Assembly: GCF_008370255.1 (NCBI RefSeq)
Contig: NZ_SEUI01000001.1
Span: forward strand, 1,075,905 to 1,139,904
Source of the DNA: Pseudoalteromonas sp. FUC4
GTDB lineage: Bacteria; Pseudomonadota; Gammaproteobacteria; Enterobacterales; Alteromonadaceae
DNA length: 64,000 nt
Reading direction: 5' to 3'
A program made the position numbers and the translations under genes. Below the pieces are notes generated by a model. It was given only the letters and a program-made list of their open reading frames with translations. It ran no database searches and was not told the DNA's origin. Below, one piece after another: positions 10,198 through 17,381 of this stretch (the first letter of the stretch is position 1; every line of letters starts with the position of its first letter).

Positions 10198-11208
10198 ATG
10201 ACTGATAAACACACTAATCCACCACTAAACATTGCTATAGCGGTATATCCGCATTTATTAGTGACTAGTTTAACGCTACCTATAGAAATGCTAAGAGCCG
10301 GCGAGGCCTTTGCTAAAGGGCATCTTGATAAGCAAAGCTTTAGGCCACTTGCTATAAATTTAGTGGCTAAAAATGCTGAATCTATACCCACCCGCGCAGG
10401 CCTTGCTATAAATCCTGATTGCATAACAACTAACGCGCCCTACAGCGACTTAATTATAGTGCCAGGTATTTGGCGAAACCCGCGCCCAGTGGTACGGACA
10501 AATCAAGAAATAGTTGATTGGCTGAGCGAAAGCTTTAGTGCAGGCAGTCATATAATTGGTGTAGGCACTGGCAACTGTTTATTAGCTGAGGCAGGCTTAC
10601 TTGATGGGCACCCTGCTACCACCCATTGGCATTACGCCAAACAATTTAGCCATGACTACCCGCAGGTACGCTTAAAACCCGACTTTTTTATAACCCAGTC
10701 AGAACGCATCTATACCGTAGCAAGCCTTAATGCCCTTGCAGATGTTATCGTACATATTATTAGCCAATACTACACAAAAGCCGCCGCGCAGCATGTAGAG
10801 CGAAACTTTTCGCACGAAATACGCAAACCCTACGAAGATCAACGCTACTTAGAAGGTGCAGTAGACCGCCACCCCGATGAGCTAATTGCACAAATTCAAT
10901 TTTGGCTAAAAACCAATTTAGCCACCGAGTTAAACCTGCAAGAAGTCGCTGCCCAATTTAGCTTAAGCTATCGTACTTTTACCCGCCGCTTTAGAGCCGC
11001 AACAAACCAAAGCCCTATTGAGTATTGGCAACAATTACGCGTAGAAGGCGCAAAGGAGTTATTAGCATCATCAAATTTATCAATTCAAGAAGTGGCTTTA
11101 GAAGTGGGATATAACGACCAAGGGCATTTAACCCGCGTGTTTAAAAAAGTATTAAGCCAAACACCCAGTGGCTATAGAAAAGTAGTTAGGCGAAAATTAT
11201 TTGGCTAA
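10198..11208 (+). CDS. AraC-family regulator with N-terminal DJ-1/PfpI domain (GlxA/FtrA-like)
   Basis: A 336-residue regulator. Residues about 10-170 form a class I glutamine-amidotransferase-like (DJ-1/PfpI) domain, recognised by GVGTGNCLLAEAGLLDGHPA and the following TTHWHYA. The C-terminal 100 residues are the AraC double helix-turn-helix (LNLQEVAAQFSLSYRTFTRR and EVALEVGYNDQGHLTRVFKK). GGAG lies 7 bases before the ATG. It is divergent from fabY with 126 bp between them, so regulation of fabY or of itself is possible. The DJ-1 domain usually senses a small ligand and is not thought to be catalytic. Confidence 0.88.
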   Translation: MTDKHTNPPLNIAIAVYPHLLVTSLTLPIEMLRAGEAFAKGHLDKQSFRPLAINLVAKNAESIPTRAGLAINPDCITTNAPYSDLIIVPGIWRNPRPVVRTNQEIVDWLSESFSAGSHIIGVGTGNCLLAEAGLLDGHPATTHWHYAKQFSHDYPQVRLKPDFFITQSERIYTVASLNALADVIVHIISQYYTKAAAQHVERNFSHEIRKPYEDQRYLEGAVDRHPDELIAQIQFWLKTNLATELNLQEVAAQFSLSYRTFTRRFRAATNQSPIEYWQQLRVEGAKELLASSNLSIQEVALEVGYNDQGHLTRVFKKVLSQTPSGYRKVVRRKLFG

Positions 11209-11248
11209 TTATAGTGCTTGTTCGAATAGTACTAATTTCAATAGCACT

Positions 11249-11273
11249 AAAAAACGCCACTCTTAGTGGCGTT
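11249..11273 (-). terminator. Terminator overlapping the end of mgtC
   Basis: On the minus strand the stem AACGCCACT/AGTGGCGTT with a 3-base loop is followed by TTTTTT. The mgtC stop codon (11263-11265) lies in the loop, so the last codons of the gene form part of the terminator. It closes the rimK-GNAT/C39-mgtC operon. Confidence 0.85.
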
Positions 11274-11775
11274 CTGATTCGTTAAATTCTTTTCGATAAT
11301 AACGTTTTTGATAGTTTTTTACTTTAGTGTGTACACCTTTACTTAAACTTTTAAATTTAGCCTCAAGTACGTCTACACCGTATAAAATACCCACCACCAG
11401 CACCGAGAGTTTTATTGCAGCGCCAAGGTTTTCGGTCGCTATCATAACGCCTATTGATGCAAGCACCCAAATGGTTGCAGCTGATGTAACGCCCACTACT
11501 GCACCATCTTTTGCGAGCATAACGCCTGCCCCTAAAAAGCCAATACCTGTAATTATTTGCCCCACTACACGAGAATGATCTATTACATCCCCTTGTAAAT
11601 TAAACGCAGTGGATAAAAACAAATACGTGCCCAACGTTATTAGGGCTGATGTACGAATGCCTACAGGTTTACCACGCAATTGGCGCTCTATTCCAATAAT
11701 GGCACCGCAAAAAGCCGCAGTACCAATAGCTGGCCATGAATACGGGGCTACATCAATTAAATCTAAAAAAGTCAC
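11263..11775 (-). CDS. MgtC/SapB-family membrane protein (second copy)
   Basis: A 170-residue membrane protein with a GTG start at 11775 and AAGG at good spacing. Family motifs are clear: GAIIGIERQLRGKPVGIRTS, GQIITGIGFLGAGVMLA and TSAATIWVLASIGVMIA. It has about five helices and a basic C-terminal tail (KVKNYQKRYYRKEF). Only 8 bases separate it from the stop of the GNAT-C39 gene, and its ribosome site overlaps that stop (TAAGG), so translational coupling is likely. It is the third gene of the ATP-grasp operon, an unusual partner for MgtC. Confidence 0.88.
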   Translation of the reverse strand: MTFLDLIDVAPYSWPAIGTAAFCGAIIGIERQLRGKPVGIRTSALITLGTYLFLSTAFNLQGDVIDHSRVVGQIITGIGFLGAGVMLAKDGAVVGVTSAATIWVLASIGVMIATENLGAAIKLSVLVVGILYGVDVLEAKFKSLSKGVHTKVKNYQKRYYRKEFNESERH

Positions 11776-11783
11776 TGTTAACC

Positions 11784-12896
11784 TTATATTTTATTAGCTA
11801 TAGCCACCGCTGTTCTTAAACGTTGGCTACCAAACGCTGACATTTTACTAAAATCACTTCGTGCAATAGGTACATATTGGCAATCTATTGCGAGCTGTTT
11901 ATCACTGCCGGGCTCACAAAACGGGTCGTGAACATACACGCAGTGCTCATCAAGATGCGTAACACACACCCAATGTGGCGATTTTTTACCATCAAAACTA
12001 TATGTGCTAATTAATAACAGCACACTAAAGCCTTTACTTAACCACTGCTCAATATGCTCAAGCTCTACATCTTTATGTGTAAGCGGTATATTTGCTTGTG
12101 CAATACCATCTACAAATTGTTGATGCACGGTGGCAAGTACCACTTTTTTATTTTCGTTGCGCACGCCATCTAAAAACAAAGGCTCTGTGGTATTAACCAT
12201 TACCTCGCTTTTAAAACCACGCTTATTAGCCCCAAGTGCCAAACCAAACGGGTGGCAACCACCATGACCCGATGTCATAAAAATGGTGGTACCTTCACGC
12301 CAAAGTGCCAGCTCATGTGATTGGCTAAGCTCAGTAGTTGGCTCAAGTGCGCCCATTGCCATTAATAGCGCAGCAGGTCCGCACGTAAACTCGGTAGTTT
12401 GCTGATACCACGGCGTTAAACGCGCCACTTTTAGCTCACTTGTTTGTCGAATGTTTTTTTGCATTCGTAGTGCGTCACTGTGGTCATCGTAATAATCGCT
12501 ATATTGACCAAACACTCTGTAACCCAAGCTTTTATAAAGCCCAATGGCACCTTCGTTATTTACTGCCACTTCTAAACGAAGGTAAATACGAGCCCGCTCA
12601 CACGTTTCTTTTTCAAGGCTAGTAAGCAGTGCTTTTGCAATACCTTTACCTTGCATTGTGGGTTTTACAGCAAGCGAATATAAACGCGCTAAACGCGTCC
12701 CTTTATGGCACCACACTAGCCCATAGCCGCATATTTGCTCGCCACTTTGGGCAACGAGTAAAATACCGTGCTTAGCACTTAGCCAGCGCTTTAAACTGCG
12801 CGGGCTCAATTTATCGTTATTAAAGCAAGCATTTTCAACGTCAATCAGTGCATTTAAATCACTGCTAAGCGCCTTTCGAATAACAAGGTTGCTCAT
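11784..12896 (-). CDS. GNAT N-acetyltransferase fused to a C39-like cysteine peptidase
   Basis: A 370-residue two-domain protein; the ATG at 12896 is 4 bases after the rimK-like stop. Residues 1-150 are a RimI-type GNAT domain with the acetyl-CoA loop PTMQGKGIAKALL and NEGAIGLYKSLGYRVFG. Residues about 155-370 are a papain-like C39 domain with an apparently complete triad: Cys172 (EFTCGPAALLMA), His308 (SPHWVCVTH) and Asp324 (VYVHDPF). No transporter domain is attached, unlike bacteriocin C39 exporters, so it should be cytoplasmic. The pairing with an ATP-grasp ligase suggests peptide or protein tailoring: ligate, acetylate, trim. Substrate unknown. Confidence 0.88.
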   Translation of the reverse strand: MSNLVIRKALSSDLNALIDVENACFNNDKLSPRSLKRWLSAKHGILLVAQSGEQICGYGLVWCHKGTRLARLYSLAVKPTMQGKGIAKALLTSLEKETCERARIYLRLEVAVNNEGAIGLYKSLGYRVFGQYSDYYDDHSDALRMQKNIRQTSELKVARLTPWYQQTTEFTCGPAALLMAMGALEPTTELSQSHELALWREGTTIFMTSGHGGCHPFGLALGANKRGFKSEVMVNTTEPLFLDGVRNENKKVVLATVHQQFVDGIAQANIPLTHKDVELEHIEQWLSKGFSVLLLISTYSFDGKKSPHWVCVTHLDEHCVYVHDPFCEPGSDKQLAIDCQYVPIARSDFSKMSAFGSQRLRTAVAIANKI

Positions 12897-12900
12897 GTTA

Positions 12901-14295
12901 TTACCCACGGCCTCGTGCTTCTAAGCGTTGTTTAAACTCATCCATAATGATCATGTATAGCTCATCGCCTAAATAGCCGTCTTCTACTTTGTGATCAATA
13001 CTTGGGTTATCGTTTACTTCAAGTACGTATGCTTTGCCTTGATGCTCTTTAACATCTACGCCATATAAACCCCTACCCACTGTTTTACATGCTTTTAAAG
13101 CTGCATCTAATACTGCTTTTGGTAACTCAAAGGTAGGTAGCGTTTCAAAACCACCAGAGAAAAACCGTTTAGCATCGTGGTTATAAATTTGCCAATGGTT
13201 ACGCGCCATTAAATAGCGGCATGCATAAATTGCACGGCCATTTAACACACCCACTCGCCAATCGTATTCGGTATACATATACTCTTGTGCAAGCACTAAT
13301 GCGCTATATTCAAACAGCTCTGTAAGCTTAGCGGCAAGCTCATCACGGTTTGAAACTTTAAACACACCTTTTGAGAACGACCCTTCAGGCATTTTTAAAA
13401 CAAGCGGATACGTAAACGCTTCTTCTAATTGCTCAAGCGTTTCATTTGCTTGATCAGCCACTACAACCGTTTTTAAACTTGGCACTTTTTGGTAATTAAA
13501 CGCATCGTGTAAATACACTTTATTACAACAACGTAAAATAGACTCAGCATCGTCAATAACCACTAAACCCAGGCTTTGCGCTTTGCTCGCAAGGCGATAC
13601 GTTGGGTGGTCAATCGCTGTAGTTTGGCGAATAAATAACGCATCAAACTGGGCAATATTGTCAATTTCGTCAAAGCTTAATGCTTGTGCATAAATACCGT
13701 GTTTAGCCGCTGCTTTAATAAAACGTGCAATGGCGTCTTTATCACTCGGTGGTACTTTTTCGTTATGATCAACAAGTATTGCCATGTCCCATCTAAAACG
13801 ACGTTGCACAGAACTAATACGCCACTGCGTTTTAGTAAAGTCATATAGTTTGGCAACAAATTCGCTGTACTGCTGCTCGCTTAAAGACGACATCGAGCCT
13901 TGTTGTAATAAGCCTTGCTCATCAACAAATAAAATAGGTGCTGGGTATTGTTTAAATACCGACTTTGCCGCTTTTAATTGTAAATCGTTTTGGGCAATAC
14001 CAAAGTAAAGTATGCCGTCTATTTGGCCCACATTTAACATAGGAGCTTGGCCACTACGAAGAGCATTAATGGTTTTTACACTGGGTAAAACTTGGTGCTT
14101 GCGCGCCTCTGCAAGTAATGAGCAATAGTAACCTTTGCTCAAGTATTGGCTTGAGTCGCACAGATTAATAATGCGTGTTTTTTGCTCGTTATGTTTTGGG
14201 TAATCACGTAAGTAGGTATTAAACGTAATTACATTTTCGAACGATTGAGCAAGCGTTTGCTCGTTGTTATCAACCACAATTAAGGTTTTAAACAC
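12901..14295 (-). CDS. RimK-like ATP-grasp ligase with N-terminal extension
   Basis: A 464-residue protein with a GTG start at 14295 preceded by AGGA. The N-terminal half (about 1-230) is a RimK-like N-terminal module without obvious catalytic motifs. The C-terminal half is an ATP-grasp domain: PLVLKMPEGSFSKGVFKV (ATP-binding lysine and glycine loop), LAQEYMYTEYDWRVGVLNG, and YVLEVNDNPSID, whose Glu and Asn are the usual Mg ligands. ATP-grasp ligases of the RimK group form amide bonds, such as glutamate tails or peptide crosslinks. Length (RimK is about 300) and neighbours argue against ordinary RimK, so no symbol is given. First gene of the three-gene operon. Confidence 0.87.
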   Translation of the reverse strand: MFKTLIVVDNNEQTLAQSFENVITFNTYLRDYPKHNEQKTRIINLCDSSQYLSKGYYCSLLAEARKHQVLPSVKTINALRSGQAPMLNVGQIDGILYFGIAQNDLQLKAAKSVFKQYPAPILFVDEQGLLQQGSMSSLSEQQYSEFVAKLYDFTKTQWRISSVQRRFRWDMAILVDHNEKVPPSDKDAIARFIKAAAKHGIYAQALSFDEIDNIAQFDALFIRQTTAIDHPTYRLASKAQSLGLVVIDDAESILRCCNKVYLHDAFNYQKVPSLKTVVVADQANETLEQLEEAFTYPLVLKMPEGSFSKGVFKVSNRDELAAKLTELFEYSALVLAQEYMYTEYDWRVGVLNGRAIYACRYLMARNHWQIYNHDAKRFFSGGFETLPTFELPKAVLDAALKACKTVGRGLYGVDVKEHQGKAYVLEVNDNPSIDHKVEDGYLGDELYMIIMDEFKQRLEARGRG

Positions 14296-14600
14296 GACTT
14301 TTCCTAGTTAAGTCAAAATATAAAAAGCATGCTTAAGTAACATTGCTAAGCATTATAAATAGAAACACCCATCGTACTAAGTGGGCATTGCGCGAATCAC
14401 TTAATATGATGGGTGCTTTAACAGGTACCTACTGTACGAGTTAGCGCTTAAATTGCTTAAGCGACATGTGCTTTATATGCTCTTTTTTAAAAACGCACAA
14501 ACGAGATATTTTTAGCGTGAAGATGAAAAATATTGATTAACTATATTTTTCAACTAATGCAGATTAAAATACGCAAAACAGTACTTTATAAGAGTTAAAA
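14296..14600. other. 305-bp divergent intergenic region
   Basis: Besides the hairpin at 14366-14415, it holds a second inverted repeat, CGCTTAA (14445-14451) with TTAAGCG (14457-14463), loop 5. No coding frame with a convincing ribosome site was seen, so I see no obvious precursor peptide gene. Promoters for the flanking divergent genes must lie here. Confidence 0.5.
14366..14415. repeat. 50-base nested imperfect hairpin upstream of the ATP-grasp operon
   Basis: CACCCATC (14366-14373) pairs with GATGGGTG (14408-14415), and inside it TAAGTG (14378-14383) pairs with CACTTA (14398-14403). The two stems are separated by equal 4-base internal loops, leaving a 14-base apical loop. There is no T-run, so it is not a standard terminator. 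It lies between the divergent starts of the RimK-like gene and yjdM. Confidence 0.6.
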
Positions 14601-14942
14601 ATGTCGCTACCAGCTTGCCCAAAATGCCAATGTGAATATGTTTACGAGGACCAACAACTGCTTGTTTGCCCCGAGTGCGCCCATGAGTGGAACCCAAATA
14701 ATACAAGCGATGAAGACGCAATTTTAGTTAAAGATGCCAATGGCACTTTGCTAAATGATGGTGACAAAGTGACAGTAGCCAAAGATTTAAAAATTAAAGG
14801 CAGCTCGCAAGTAATTAAAATTGGCACCAAAGCGGTAGTTAGAAGAGTGCTTGATAAAAAAGATCACGAGCTAGATTGCAAAGTAGATGGCATTGGCGAA
14901 ATGATGGTAACAGCAAAGTTTGTGAAAAAGGCTAACTCGTAG
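14601..14942 (+). CDS. yjdM: YjdM/PhnA-family zinc-ribbon protein
   Basis: A 113-residue cytoplasmic protein. The N-terminus has a zinc ribbon with two CxxC pairs (CPKCQCEY and CPECAHEW), and the C-terminal part (VKDANGTLLNDGDKVTVAKDLKIKG) is the conserved small beta domain of this family. The old name PhnA, phosphonate utilisation protein, is a historical misassignment; the real function is not established. Its stop is immediately followed by the first REP element. Confidence 0.92.
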   Translation: MSLPACPKCQCEYVYEDQQLLVCPECAHEWNPNNTSDEDAILVKDANGTLLNDGDKVTVAKDLKIKGSSQVIKIGTKAVVRRVLDKKDHELDCKVDGIGEMMVTAKFVKKANS

Positions 14943-14974
14943 GTCGGATAAATGGCGAAGCAATGCCATCCGAC
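14939..14974 (+). repeat. REP-like palindrome 1
   Basis: A 36-base element beginning GTAGGTCGGATAAATGGCGA and ending GCCATCCGAC, an imperfect palindrome. The near-identical copy at 15667-15702 has the same orientation; an inverted copy is at 15054-15083. It begins 3 bases before the end of yjdM, overlapping its TAG stop. Confidence 0.85.
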
Positions 14975-15053
14975 GCGTAATAAAGGCCAAAGTTATTTCA
15001 TTCAACAACAAACTTTTGTACAAAGCTAAAGTGTATTATGTTGCTATGGCTTT

Positions 15054-15083
15054 GTCGGATGGCGCTTCGCTTATCCGACCTAC
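15054..15083 (-). repeat. REP-like palindrome 2, inverted
   Basis: A 30-base element GTCGGATGGC...TTATCCGACCTAC, the inverse of the elements at 14939 and 15667. It ends 8 bases before the transposase stop. Elements 1 and 2 form a head-to-head pair about 80 bp apart, as in BIME-like REP doublets. Confidence 0.85.
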
Positions 15084-15090
15084 AAATAAT

Positions 15091-15594
15091 TTATATCTTT
15101 TCGCCACACCAGTTATTCGTATAAATCCCTTGCTTTACGGCTCTGTGAAAACTTGAATAAGGCCAATCAACTATTCGACTAACTAGACCATGCTTTAACG
15201 GATTAAAATGAACATAGTTAACATGGTGCCAATAATCATTATCATCCCTAATGGTATGTTCCCAAAAACGGCGTTGCCAAATTCCTCGCTCATTTTTACG
15301 TTTTCTTGTTTGAGTTAAAAACTCTGTTTTTGGGAGTGATTTTGAAAATCGCTTTTTAATTTCTCGCCAGCGCCCAGAATAATCCGTATCGTTGTATGGC
15401 AAGGTTAAAACCGCATGAAGGTGATCGGGTAGCACAACCCATGCATCTATATAAAATGGCCTTTGGGATTTAACAACGCGGATAGACTCTCTTAATAAAT
15501 CAATATGCTCAACTAACAACGATTTATTACGGTCGAGCAAATTAACAGTAAAAAAATATGACCCTCCTTTTACATAATTCCGACGATATTGCAT
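15091..15594 (-). CDS. REP-associated tyrosine transposase (RAYT, Y1/TnpA_REP family)
   Basis: A 167-residue single-domain Y1 transposase related to IS200/IS605 TnpA. The HUH metal site is PDHLHAVLTL (His-Leu-His near residues 58-60), and the catalytic tyrosine lies in HHVNYVHFNPLKHGL near residue 128. RAYTs nick REP DNA and are thought to have spread REP elements; they are single-copy domesticated genes rather than mobile insertion sequences. Here three REP-like palindromes flank it closely, as expected for its own substrate. It appears intact, with no frameshift. Confidence 0.92.
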   Translation of the reverse strand: MQYRRNYVKGGSYFFTVNLLDRNKSLLVEHIDLLRESIRVVKSQRPFYIDAWVVLPDHLHAVLTLPYNDTDYSGRWREIKKRFSKSLPKTEFLTQTRKRKNERGIWQRRFWEHTIRDDNDYWHHVNYVHFNPLKHGLVSRIVDWPYSSFHRAVKQGIYTNNWCGEKI

Positions 15595-15666
15595 TGTATG
15601 TCCACTATATTATTTGTTACGCATTAGATAAATAAAGCGTAAATTTAAGATATATACAACATTGAC

Positions 15667-15702
15667 GTAGGTCGGATAAATGGCGAAGCTATGCCATCCG
15701 AC
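15667..15702 (+). repeat. REP-like palindrome 3
   Basis: A 36-base copy differing from element 1 at one base in the loop (GAAGCT for GAAGCA). It lies 73 bases upstream of the RAYT start, so the gene is bracketed by elements. Confidence 0.87.
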
Positions 15703-15778
15703 AAATTAATTTATAAAAAAGCGTTTATTACTTTGGTATGGCTCTGCAAGCAAATACCTCTCTTAAAAAACGAAAGCT

Positions 15779-16255
15779 TTATAAAATCTCTACCACCACG
15801 TATTCGTGGGCTTTATCTGCAATTGTTAACGTAATTTCATCATCAATCTGTTTATTTAATAACTGCTTACCCATTGGTGCGCCGGGTGTTACTACAGCTA
15901 TTGCGTGCTCTTTAACATTTACCGTTAAACCACCAGCTGCTGGGCCTAAATAAAACCATTTTTGGGCTGCGTTATCATTTTCTAAACATACCAGCGAACC
16001 GATAGCTATTTTGTCGGTTGGTTTTTCGTTGAAGGCAGGCTCAAACAATTCTATGCTTTTATAGCAATCGTTTACGCGCTGGGCTTGGCCTTGTGCTAAA
16101 TAAGCGGCTTCGAGCCCTAGGGTATCGTATTTGTTTTCGGCTATGTTTTCTTCATGTGTGGCGGTGTCGTGCGCAGTTTTTGCCGCTACTTTTGCTGTTG
16201 TAAGCTGCGCTTCTAGCGCAAAACGAAGATGTTCGATAACGTGGGTTTTATTCAT
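15779..16255 (-). CDS. GreA/GreB-family transcription elongation factor
   Basis: A 158-residue protein, the same length as GreA. Residues 1-75 form the predicted coiled coil that enters the RNA polymerase secondary channel; the tip keeps acidic residues (THEENIAENKYDT). The C-terminal FKBP-like domain includes TPGAPMGKQLLNKQIDDEIT. It is clearly diverged from GreA and GreB themselves, so it may be a paralogue with specialised cleavage or a competing channel factor. It stands alone; two hairpins separate it from secF. Confidence 0.85.
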   Translation of the reverse strand: MNKTHVIEHLRFALEAQLTTAKVAAKTAHDTATHEENIAENKYDTLGLEAAYLAQGQAQRVNDCYKSIELFEPAFNEKPTDKIAIGSLVCLENDNAAQKWFYLGPAAGGLTVNVKEHAIAVVTPGAPMGKQLLNKQIDDEITLTIADKAHEYVVVEIL

Positions 16256-16328
16256 GGGGATTAATACAATACTGGCAGTAAAAATAAGGCAGTTAGTTTA
16301 ACATTTTTGCTAGGCTTAAAACCATTGT

Positions 16329-16371
16329 TTTAAACCCCGCAAGTTTGGTGGGAATACTAGCGGGGTTTAAA
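16329..16371. terminator. Perfect 12-bp stem between secF and the Gre-like gene
   Basis: TTTAAACCCCGC (16329-16340) pairs with GCGGGGTTTAAA (16360-16371) around a 19-base loop. It is probably a terminator or processing site for secDF read-through on the minus strand; the U-tract is short. Confidence 0.5.
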
Positions 16372-16381
16372 TAAGCATTAA

Positions 16382-16421
16382 ACAAGCAAAGAGCTGTTGG
16401 TTGGTGCAGCTCTTTGCTTGT
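16382..16421 (-). terminator. Perfect 15-bp stem after secF
   Basis: ACAAGCAAAGAGCTG (16382-16396) pairs with 16407-16421 around a 10-base loop, 16 bases past the secF stop. Likely the main secDF terminator, although only TTT follows on the minus strand. Confidence 0.6.
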
Positions 16422-16436
16422 GTTTTATTAAAAACC

Positions 16437-17381
16437 TTATGGCATATCTAATAATGTTTGCGTGTGGGCATCTACTTTAACTTCGTAGTTTTTAGCGCTT
16501 AAGCCCAATAGTTCCGGCAAGGTTGCCGCTATACAAATAGACGAGAACGTACCCACTACAATGCCGGTAAATAATGCAATAGCAAAACCTTGCAGTGGTG
16601 CGCCTGCAAGTAACCAAACGCTCGCAACCGTCGCAAGTGTGGTACCCGACGTTATTAAGGTGCGCGTTAACGTACTTTTAATCGCATTATTAATAATAGT
16701 CGCAGGGCTAAGTACATTGTTTGATTGAACACGTAAAAGCTCGCGTACTCTATCCCCAACTATTATTGAATCGTTAAGTGAGTAACCAATAATAGCCAGT
16801 AAGCTTGCCAGCACGGTTAGGTTAAACTCAATTTGTAATAGTGAAAACAATCCAAGAACGAGTATTAAATCATGCACTAGCGCAACCACAGAGCCAACAG
16901 CTAAACGCCATTCAAAACGCACTGCAAGGTAAATCATTACCGCAATCATTGCAGCAAACATGGCTAAACAACCTTGATCAAATAACTCATCGCCCACTTG
17001 TGAGCCAATATAAGCTGACGATAATACCTGTGCGTTTATATCATCGTTTTGTGTAACAGCGCTTTGCCAGTCAGGGCTATTAGCTGTTGTTGATGTAGTT
17101 GATGCACTTGGCGCTTCTCTTAATTGAAAATGACTATTACCTTGCGCGGTTAGCTCAAACTCACCGTTGTGATTTTTAGCAATAAACGATTGAAGCTCTT
17201 TTAGTTCGACACTTTGGCTGGTTGTAAACTCAGTTAAATAACCGCCGGTAAAATCTAGGCCAAAATTTAGACCTTTTTGCGTAAGCGTAAATACGGATAG
17301 TAGCACTAAAATGGCACTTAAAAGCATACCCATAAAGCGTAAGCGTGTGCCCTTTTCACCTTTCAAAAAATAATTAAGCAT
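16437..17381 (-). CDS. secF: Protein translocase subunit SecF
   Basis: Partner of SecD in the proton-driven accessory complex that helps release and pull proteins through SecYEG. It has 314 residues and six membrane helices, with a first periplasmic domain after LNFGLDFTGGYLTEF, the family motif DFTGG. The helix containing SLNDSIIVGDRVRELL keeps the aspartates, but has Gly where canonical SecF usually has Phe (VVVFDRI). The start overlaps secD by 8 bases. No yajC or tgt is nearby, so this could be a second, accessory SecDF pair. Confidence 0.9.
   Translation of the reverse strand: MLNYFLKGEKGTRLRFMGMLLSAILVLLSVFTLTQKGLNFGLDFTGGYLTEFTTSQSVELKELQSFIAKNHNGEFELTAQGNSHFQLREAPSASTTSTTANSPDWQSAVTQNDDINAQVLSSAYIGSQVGDELFDQGCLAMFAAMIAVMIYLAVRFEWRLAVGSVVALVHDLILVLGLFSLLQIEFNLTVLASLLAIIGYSLNDSIIVGDRVRELLRVQSNNVLSPATIINNAIKSTLTRTLITSGTTLATVASVWLLAGAPLQGFAIALFTGIVVGTFSSICIAATLPELLGLSAKNYEVKVDAHTQTLLDMP

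Noticed and set aside
14296..14600. Precursor peptide gene for the ATP-grasp operon
   Set aside because: I looked in this gap for a short ORF with a ribosome site on either strand and found none convincing.
15091..15594. Active IS200/IS605 insertion sequence
   Set aside because: No tnpB and no IS200-type ends; the REP palindromes and sequence fit a domesticated RAYT.
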